Positions 56,546 to 64,000 of a stretch of DNA of 64,000 bases are shown here, piece after piece. Location: the NCBI RefSeq assembly GCF_003265705.1, contig NW_020312935.1, forward strand, positions 3,242,716 to 3,306,715. Reading direction: 5' to 3'. The notes under the pieces were generated by a model. That model was not told where the DNA came from, made no database searches, and worked only from the letters and a program-made list of their open reading frames with translations. Source of the stretch: Callorhinus ursinus (lineage: Eukaryota; Chordata; Mammalia; Carnivora; Otariidae). Each line of letters opens with the position of its first letter. The first letter of the stretch is position 1. Both the position numbers and the translations under genes were made by a program.

Positions 56546-58384
56546 AATGATGGCCTCTCTTCAATGATACCACATTTATAATTCATCTCTAGGATGTGTG
56601 GGTGACCAGCTATGCACCCAGATCAACTCTCTCCCCCACCCATGTGTTGCCTGGTCCACGTCCCTTTATTTTCAGGAACAGCCCTGCCTCTGGGTGGGAT
56701 TCTACCAAGGGAGGGAAAGATCCATGTCCCCGAGGGTCACAGACCATGATTTTGCAGCAACAGCAAGAGAGATTTGCACAGGACCCAGGGAACTGCCAGC
56801 TGGGGAGCCCTCCTACCCCACCTCTTCCTTCACAGACTCTAGACCACGATGCAAATATGCTGTAGGAATAAAAGGGAGGGGGCTTAGCTGGCACTGGCTG
56901 GGAGGTGCTGGGCAAACAGGAGAACATCCTATAAAACTGAAAGCCAGCGAGTGATTTTCTTGAGTCATACGATCCCAAATTTTCATTAATCATCCTCCTT
57001 TTCTCCCTCATTTCCCTTTCACTTGGCTTTCATTCACAGTACCCACCCCCACCCCTGTCCCCTCAAGGTGCCCACTTCCATTTCTAGAAATCAATTAAGG
57101 GTTTCCTGGTTCCCATTAAATTTCATACCTGTATCCCTTACCCATTCCCCGACCCTCCAAGTTCAGGCATTTTTTCATTTTTCTCTTTTAAGGCTCTCTT
57201 TCTAACTGCTCTCATACAGTTGAGAAAACACAAGGCTCCTCAATAAAGTCCCAAGATTCTTCTAATCACAATCTTAGGAAGTTCCGGCTCCCCGATTACT
57301 AGGAGGCCAAGTGCAGGAGGCAAAGGAAAGACTGGGCTTAGGAGGACAAGAATGGAATCAGCTGGGGACCCGGAAATCGTGAGGGGAGGCGAGGCTGAGG
57401 ACAGTGAGTGAGCTGGGGTCAGACTGGCTGCTGCTGGCTCCTTTTCTTCGGGGCTCATTCCTCGCTTCTCACTTGGTGCTGGACACAGTGTTCAGCACTC
57501 CATCATCCTCGAACTGCACCTTGGTTTTCTGTGAATGGCAAGCTTCTTCATGGGACTCTTGGAATAAATAGAGGTGCTCTGATCACCCAGGTGGGCAGAA
57601 AGTGGTTTTGACCACTCCTATCAGCCTGTGGGGTGTTTGGTACTTTTTGAAAGGTGCTTTAGAGGAGGAATGAGGAAATCTCTGTGTTGTCACCCTGGAA
57701 ACTCAGGTTCATGACCTTATCAGCCCTTTTGGAATTTCCCTGGTTGGTTTTCTGTCCCAAATGGAGATCTTCCACTTTAATTGAAGTTCCTGGGCAATTG
57801 TATAAAAATGGTTGCTGTGATAGGACAGGAGACATCAGAAGGTAGTTCAGGTTCTAGTCCTCCTGGGAGTTGAGGTCCGCTGGCCAAAGCACACATGTCC
57901 CTGAAGGGAAAAACAAGATTTCCCAAGGATAGTGATATAAATGTAAACAGCCTCTGGGCGTGGGCGTCACATGAGCTACTTCATCTTCCAGCAGGAATTT
58001 CCCAAACCTGACCACTCTCAATTGCTAACAAAGAATGGAGGAGACATGGCAATTGGAGCCATCAGTTTGGAAAACAAACTGCTTACTCTTTACAGCAAGG
58101 GGACTGAAGTTTTTCAAGAGAAAGATCTAGCTGTTCTTCAATTTATCAAAATGTGACAGGGCAGTGATTACAAATGCAAATGTAACCTTTAGGTGTTACA
58201 GGCGAAACAGTACTCACAGCTAAGCTTGTCTGCCTGTTGCCAGCCTGCACCCAGTAGGCAGCTCAGGCTGGATTCCTTTCTGGATGCCTTTGTTTTTATA
58301 ACCCTATCATTACAAATTCTGCTCTGCTTGGTTTTTTTTTGGGGGGGGGGCGGGGGATGAACTACTACACACTTTAAAGAATGA
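56546..58384. other. No gene seen
   Basis: Unassigned. Overlapping frames of 89, 118 and 133 codons at 56.6-57.0 kb lie on both strands and in three phases, which is typical of stop-poor GC-richer DNA. A T9-G10 junction lies at 58332-58350. Confidence 0.5.
58332..58356. repeat. T9-G10 homopolymer junction
   Basis: A run of nine T followed by ten G, a C and five more G; prone to slippage and to assembly error. Confidence 0.9.
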
Positions 58385-58397
58385 CTATACAGTTCCC

Positions 58398-58579
58398 CTT
58401 TTTAAAAAAGATTTATTTATTTTTGAGAGAGAGAGATAATGAGTGGGGGAAGGGGCCGAGGGAGAGAATCTCAAGCAGACTCCCCACTGAGCATGGAGCC
58501 TGATGTGGGGCTCGATCCCATGACCCTGGGATGAAAATCAGGAGTCAGACGCTTAACTGACTGAGCCACCCAGGCACCC
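58398..58579 (-). mobile_element. CanSINE, antisense
   Basis: 'aaagatttatttatttttga', a GA-rich arm, 'ggggctcgatcccatgaccc' and head 'gagccacccaggcacccc'. The perfect 13-bp target duplication CTATACAGTTCCC is at 58385-58397 and 58580-58592. Confidence 0.97.
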
Positions 58580-58659
58580 CTATACAGTTCCCTTTCTGAA
58601 GCAAACTTAAATACAAGATAATATCTACACTTTCCCCATTGTGATTCAAGAAATAGATG

Positions 58660-58870
58660 AACAGCTATGAGGTGCTAGCCACCATGAGAGGCATTATTAC
58701 CTAGAATTTTCACAAGGCTTTTCTAAAGGAGGGAATATTCATCATTGTGTCTCCATTTTACAGAGGCAACGACAGACTCCAAGCACTTAAGGGGTTTGGC
58801 CATGATTACTTGGTTACTGAGAAGTAGAAAAGAGATCTGAATCCAGGTATCCTGAGTCTAATGCCCGTAT
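58660..58870 (-). mobile_element. MIR, antisense
   Basis: 'ctccattttacagaggcaac', 'gggtttggccatgattactt', 'agatctgaatccaggtatcc' and 'gagtctaatgcccgtat' follow antisense MIR. Confidence 0.85.
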
Positions 58871-59244
58871 ACCTCCAGGATACCCCCGCAGTTGAGTGGT
58901 AATGAAAAAAGCAAAAACATGATTTGTGGCTTAACTGTATTTTTGTGGGAGCATGGTGTAAGTTGAAGAGGGAAAAAAATATCTAAGGTGGAAACTTGAT
59001 TGGGAAGAGGAGAAAGGCAAGAAGAAGGGAGTTCTGATCCATTTTCAATTGTATCAAGCAAACACTTTAATTAAGCATCTCTCCCTTTGGGGTTTCTTGT
59101 GGAATACCCACTCCATCTGCTTGCAATTGGGCAATGTCTTCTGCAATGGGCAGCCGGGTTTCAGCGCTGAGGTTTGGGAGAATTAGAATTTGGGCCTACA
59201 AAAGCAGTCCCTGGTGATTACTAACCAGGCTCAGATCTGTATTT
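58871..59244. other. No gene seen
   Basis: Unassigned unique-looking sequence. Confidence 0.55.
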
Positions 59245-60020
59245 ATCCTGTGAAAATAACAAAAATTCAGCCATGTAAATTTTAAAGATCTAATTGGCTT
59301 CATTAAATGATTCAAGAATGGGGTAGCATCCCATCTTGCAACCTCCATCTAGAGGGGGCTCTGAGGAGAAGCTCGGGGGAGGCACTAAATGAAAGGTTTT
59401 TATAGAAGGAAGGTGGGACAAGAAAGTTATTGGCAAAAGAAAAGGATTACTTGAGGCCAGGTGGCTTTCCCTTAGGGGGAAGGTAAAGCATCTTCTCATG
59501 TGGATTGCCTCGGGTTTTTTTGCTGGGATAGGGGGGCTGTTGGGGATGGGGGTGTGGATGGAGAGAACCCAGTGGCAGACTCATTGGCACTGAATGAAAA
59601 AGTTCTCACTGGTTACGACTACATGTCTGGGGTAGGTTGAAACTGCAACTAGATTATGTGTCAACCCTAACCAACCCTAACCCTAACCCTAACCCTAAAA
59701 ATTCTAGGTAATAACGCCTCTCATGGTGCCTAGTACCATTTTGGGGTTATGGTTTTTGTTTTAACCACCGAGAATCCCCTCCTTGAAAACGGGACAGTCA
59801 CTAAAATATGGAGCTTCCTCAAACAAAGGCTGTTACAGGATGTGTTTTCCCTTTTGAGCCATGACCGCCTGTCATGATACCTTCGGTTCGCCATTCTTTC
59901 TGCCTGTCAGAGGTCTCCAGCAGCAGGCTTGGACCGGCCTGCGGTAGCCTTGAGGGGCAGCTGGGCTAGACTTTTAGGAGCAGACCCACTTGACTCCAGT
60001 AGAATCTGAAAGACTCAGCA
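59245..60020. mobile_element. Possible LTR or ERV-derived segment
   Basis: 'tgtgaaaataacaaaaattcagcc', 'taattggcttcattaaatgattcaagaatggggtagcatccca' and the later G-rich and AAGG-rich segments have the style of a mammalian ERV LTR, but I cannot name a family or fix the ends. No gag, pol or env similarity is visible. It contains the interstitial telomeric repeat. Confidence 0.35.
59661..59698. repeat. Short interstitial telomeric repeat, (CCCTAA)n
   Basis: Two CCCTAA-type units with variant spacing (59664-59680) are followed by three perfect CCCTAA units ending in CCCTAAAA at 59700. About five to six units in all, C-rich strand on plus. Flanking sequence is unique or LTR-like, not subtelomeric in appearance. 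Confidence 0.95.
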
Positions 60021-61424
60021 CTACTGTTTCCATTCACCTTTAAGGAGATAAGCTAAACTTCATTAAGTGAATTCTTTTTCTCACTTTATTTTTTCCAGAG
60101 TTTTATTTTTAAAACTATAGGAAAAATGTTTAAGAACCAAAAGAAGGGTATTTCTTTTTTCAATTCATGAAGTCCCTTCATCACCATCTCTGGGTTTATC
60201 TGTTGATAAAAATGGACAGTGATATTAGCTCTATTGTTGGCCTCCATGACTATACTTGGAAGATTTCGGAAGATTTGGTTTACTAGTTATTTCTATTTCC
60301 ATATGGCTACGGTGCTGTGGGGGAAGACAAGGAAAAAAACATGAAGAAGTAGGATGTGCACAATTTTTTCCCCCATAATGAATGACACTGAAATCTGTCA
60401 TTTTTCCTACACTTGCATTTTTGAAGAAGTCTGGTAGATGAGTTAAACTTGGCCTACAGTTGGCTTTGCTTGAGCACAATCATTCCCTTCCAGAGGAAAT
60501 TCCATATACTGTGCAGGTTGGGGCAGGGGGAGATGCTTTAGAATGTGTACATTATTTCCCTAACTCTGAATGAATATAAAGAACAGTACTGAATGCAAGT
60601 GTTGACTGCATCAGAGGGGAGGAAGGAGGGTGTGCGGTTGCCCAGTTACCCAACCAGAATCATGTTGGATCCCAGCCTCGCTTCCCCACGCCCTACCCAC
60701 AGGAGACTGACATTTAGACAAACGCGTTCTCAGCCACCGGCACAGCACCCGCTGCAGGGTATGGCTCTGAATGGCTTTGGCATCTGTTTTCCCTTGCCCC
60801 ATGCCCACACACTGGGGCTGCTTGTTTTCATCCAATAGCAATTAGCACCGTGGTAAATGCCTTGTGCCCTGTGCTAATTCAGAAGAATAAGCATGTCACA
60901 CTCTGCCAAGAATTACAGCTAATCACAGAAGGCTCTGGGCACACCTGCCCTTTCATTAGGCTTTTGTTTTAAAATGAGGGGTTGGTGCAACCCGAAACAT
61001 TACATTCTCCTCTCAGTTAGGGATAACCATGGAGACCCAGCGGAGGCCTGGAGTGTAGGTGGGAGTGCCGCTCCTGAAGACACGCTTCCTCTGAACGAGA
61101 ACAGACAGCAGCAGGGAACGCAGGTCACTTCTTACTGGTGGGGCAATTGCTGAGAGGGTGACCCAGGGAATGCTCCACGAATGAGCAGAAGCTCGGCTTT
61201 GAGCAGTGCCCAGTGCTGGAGACCGTTCGGCAACCACCACGGACATGATGTATGGGAATAAAGACCTGAACTGATGCCACTTGTGGGGCAAAAAGTTCTT
61301 TGGTTATTGTTTCCTCGTAGTGTCATCATTTAACCTAGCAGCTGTTGTCCTTATTCTAAGAATATACTGTTTATCCTAATTGATATTTATCATTTATTTT
61401 AGTTTTTAAAAAGTTTTTTTTTAA
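60021..61424. other. No gene seen
   Basis: Unassigned. Around 60835-60985 the sequence is rich in TAAT and AATTAG cores ('tagcaattagcacc', 'gtgctaattcag', 'acagctaatcacag'), a texture often seen in conserved non-coding elements. Frames are below 95 codons. Confidence 0.5.
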
Positions 61425-62150
61425 AAAGTCAGGCTTATTAAGGTATAATTTACATTCAAGGAAATTCATCCATTTAATGCATACCGTTCTATGAGTTTTG
61501 ACGAATGTGAACAGTCACATACCCTTTACCACAATCAAGATATAGAACAATTCCACTGCCCCTAAAAATTCCTTCTTGCTTTTTTTCTTGTCACTCCTCC
61601 TTTCCAACCCCCAGACCATGTAATCACTGATCTTATTTTTGTCCCTGTTATTGTTTTTTTCCAGAATGGCATATAAATGAGATCATTTAGTAAGCAGTTT
61701 CTCGTTAGTGGCTTCTCTCACTTTGCATAATGCTTTTGAGATTCACCCATGTTGCTGTGTGGATTGGTAATTTGTTCCTTTTTATTGTTAAGTGGTATTC
61801 CATGGACGAACCCCAGTTCATTCTCCAGCATTTGCATATTTTGGTAGTTGCCCCCTTTTGGCTCTGTGAACAATGCTGCTGTGAACATTTGTGTACAAGT
61901 CGGGCATACATTTTTATTTCTTTTGGGTAGATAGGAGTGGAATGAATTCCTTGGTCCTTGGTTATAGATTTAACTTTATAAGAAATTGCCCAAATATTTT
62001 CCAGAGTGGATGTACCATTTTGCATTCCCATCAGCAATGTACGCCAGTTACAGTTCTCTACAGCCTGGCCAACACTTTATATTAGTCATTCTAATAGGCA
62101 TCTACAAGTATCTCGTTGTGATATTAAATTACATTTTCCTTATAACTAAC
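61425..62150 (-). mobile_element. L1 ORF2-3' region relic, antisense
   Basis: Plus strand: 'aaggtataatttacattcaa', 'atgagttttgacgaatgtga', 'cttctctcactttgcataat', 'cacccatgttgctgtgtgga', 'gtgaacaatgctgctgtgaac', 'agaaattgcccaaatatttt' and 'cattcccatcagcaatgtac'. These are reverse-complement L1 3' UTR followed by the ORF2 end. The copy is old. Confidence 0.92.
61705..62037 (-). pseudogene. Decayed L1 ORF2 C-terminal fragment
   Basis: A 110-codon minus-strand frame. Its last 30 or so residues, beginning MEYHLTIKRNK and containing TATWVNLKSIMQSERS, align with the L1 ORF2 C-terminal tail (MEYYSAIKKN..., ATWMDLE...LSE). The upstream part is out of frame with ORF2, so the frame is a mosaic of shifted segments. 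It lies beyond the RT domain and encodes nothing functional. Confidence 0.75.
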
Positions 62151-62394
62151 GATTCTGAGATTCCTTTCATGTTATAATTTATTTTTAAAAAATCACCTCA
62201 AATCCACTGTGACCAAATTCTTGTTGAAGCAAGTTCTTATGTACCTCATTCTAGGAGAGATTTGTCAAAACCCTCCCAAGTGCATCCCAGGAAAGGCAAA
62301 ACATAGCAATGGCCCAGTTATGAGGTCATTGACAGCAACACTGGTCTAAGTTAACTTTTCCTACATGTTGAGCTCATCTCAGGGTGCGAACTGG

Positions 62395-62480
62395 GTCTTT
62401 TCATCCCCCTCCTACCCCACAGCATCTGGCTCAGGGTCAAGCACATGGCAGGTGCTTCAATAAATATCTGATGATTGATG
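62395..62480 (+). mobile_element. L2 3' end, sense
   Basis: 'cagcatctggctcagggtcaagcacatggcaggtgcttcaataaatatctgatgattgatg' matches the L2 terminal segment ('cctggcacatagtaggtgctcaataaat...'). Confidence 0.75.
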
Positions 62481-63414
62481 CAAGATGGTGCCTCATGTTC
62501 CCAGCGAACATGACTAGGATGCGCACATATGTTCTGGGAGATGTTAAGCCATGGAGGGTGGATTGGCCACTTAGTGAGAGATTCTTCTGTCCTGTGGAAG
62601 ACATTAATGCTATATAGAGATCAGAGGTCCTTCATCAGGATGCTCTTTAGAATCAGGTAGGAAATATTTTTTAAAAGATGGCTTCAACCAGACACAGATT
62701 TCCCTTGAAGCTAGTGAGGGCCTTTCACTTGCGTGGTACCCTGTGAGTGCTGGGACGTACTGGGTGTTCTAGAGCGTTCTGGGAGGGCAGAGAAGAGGCC
62801 AGGTTGCAATCAGGACACGCAAAGACATCTTGGAAGCAAGGGACCTGAATCTCAGCAATTTGCATGATTTCTGCACTCATTTTAAAGAAATACTAAGCAC
62901 CGGATTTTGCCGTTGTTGGTGGTGATGATTTTGTGTTCTTTTTTCAAGAAGTTTCATGAAACCTAATCCTTCCCACTGGGCTTCATTCCAGAGGCTGAGA
63001 TTTAATTTTTCAGGGTGTGGCCCAGGCATGGGCATTTTTTAGAGCTAAGCATAGAGTGAAATGTGCCTCAGGGTTGAGCCATGCAGTTACACACTGTCCA
63101 CTAATGACCAAGTCTAGGCTACAAGCCATGAGGGAAGATTCTGGGCACACAAGCACCCATTCTAAGCAGCAATCACTTCAACAAAATGGGTCCTCTTTGT
63201 TTCCCTCTAAAGCAGTCTTCTTGCTTTCAGTCCTTCTCTATTTTATTGTATCCCCTATGGCACCCCCGTGGGTAGGTCACAGCCATGCTCCCTCCCCTTC
63301 CCTGGCTTTTCCTGGCCTCCTGACTAAAGCCTACACTGCTCTTAGAGACAGCACGGCACTACCAAGAGCAGAGGGCAGATGCCTGGGTCTACACTGTAGC
63401 CTGGCTTTCAAGTG
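62481..63414. other. No gene seen; possible MER5 trace
   Basis: Unassigned apart from 62955-63050, where 'cagggtgtggcccaggcatgggcattttttagagc' faintly resembles a MER5 core. A 132-codon plus-strand frame at 63017-63415 has no recognisable domain. Confidence 0.45.
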
Positions 63415-63795
63415 AGAGAAAACTGGATCAGAATCCCACCTCTTGTTCTAGAGGGGAGGGGGGTGGGGGGATGGGTTAGCCTGGTGATGGGTATTAAAGA
63501 GGGCACATTCTGCGTAGAGCACTGGGTGTTATGCACAAACAATGAACCATGGAATACTACATCAAAAACTAATGATGTAATGTATGGTGATTAACATAAC
63601 AATAATAAAAAAAAAAGAATCCCACCTCTTGCACTGACCCGGTTTGTGAGTTTGCACTTCAGCTTCCTTGGCTGGAAAATGGGAGAGACTATAGGAACAG
63701 CCACACAGCTTTGAACGGGGATGAAATGAGATGATTTGAGAAGCACTTGATTCAGACCTGGGGCATGGTAAGTGCCTGGTAAAGGGTCGCATTCC
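63415..63795 (+). mobile_element. MIR, sense, split by a young L1
   Basis: 'ggatcagaatcccacctcttg' before the L1 and 'cactgacccggtttgtgagt', 'agcttccttggctggaaaat', 'gatgaaatgagatgatttga' and 'catggtaagtgcctggtaaa' after it follow MIR in order. The MIR resumes at the target duplication. Confidence 0.8.
63446..63615 (+). mobile_element. Young 5'-truncated carnivore L1, 3' end only
   Basis: About 170 bases: a G-rich tract (63452-63475), then 'ggtgatgggtattaaagagg', 'gtagagcactgggtgttatg', 'aaactaatgatgtaatgtat', 'ggtgattaacataacaataa' and an A tail. This is the end of the 3' UTR of the recent carnivore L1 lineage. The perfect 16-bp target duplication AGAATCCCACCTCTTG lies at 63430-63445 and 63616-63631. 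No coding sequence is included. Confidence 0.96.
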
Positions 63796-64000
63796 ACCCT
63801 GGCTGATATACACCTGGCATCTTCCCATCCACCCACCCTGCACCTCCTCCCACTCCACCGCCCTGCTTCCCTCCTCCCACAACACCTCGACGCCTCTCGT
63901 CATCCACATCGCCTGTGCCCAGCAAGGGCATATAAGCGGTTATAACGGCAAAAGCCATATAGTATTCCATCTTACAACAGGTGGTAACCGGTTTCTTTTC

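Overview
This is non-coding DNA from a placental mammal, almost certainly a carnivoran. The main evidence is 14 copies of a tRNA-Lys-like SINE that begins GGGCGCCTGGGTGGCTCAG (forward or reverse complement), the carnivore-specific CanSINE/SINEC family. The 3' end of a carnivore L1 is also present near 63.5 kb. The SINE bodies lack both the dog-specific form and the felid form, and they resemble those of bears, pandas, pinnipeds and mustelids. I therefore infer an arctoid carnivoran; the species cannot be read from the window.

I could not support any protein-coding exon, processed gene copy, tRNA, rRNA, snRNA, CRISPR array or prokaryotic feature. The longest open frames (170, 154, 151 and 144 codons) resemble no protein I recognise, and several lie inside repeats. 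The one frame with recognisable protein similarity is a decayed L1 ORF2 C-terminus at 61.7-62.0 kb.

Layout. 0-9.4 kb: mostly unique sequence with an L2 relic, a MIR that appears split by two insertions, and a (TG)20 microsatellite. 9.4-11.6 kb: an L1 3' end carrying a CanSINE, then a complete hAT-type DNA transposon carrying another CanSINE. 13.7-27.1 kb: scattered L1, MIR, L2 and MLT1-type LTR relics plus four CanSINEs. 27.1-34.5 kb: a long interval with almost no interspersed repeats, a small CpG-dense patch near 30.5 kb and clustered TAAT cores; this is the best candidate for conserved regulatory sequence. 34.5-38.9 kb: a long L2 relic, a Tigger-like DNA transposon with a CanSINE inside it, and MIR. 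42-46 kb: CanSINEs and an L1 interrupted by a MER5-type element. 47-56.5 kb: dense ancient repeats (MIR, L2-like, several L1 3' ends, MER5, MER20, MLT1). 58-64 kb: a CanSINE, an LTR-like stretch containing a short interstitial telomeric array, an antisense L1, and at the right edge a young 5'-truncated L1 with a perfect 16-bp target duplication inside a MIR.

No novel multi-gene system is visible. The points most worth checking are the nested insertions with readable target duplications, the interstitial telomere repeat, the repeat-poor interval and an unexplained ~480-bp insertion in a MIR. Repeat family names come from memory of consensus sequences, not from a database search, so subfamily names are kept broad.
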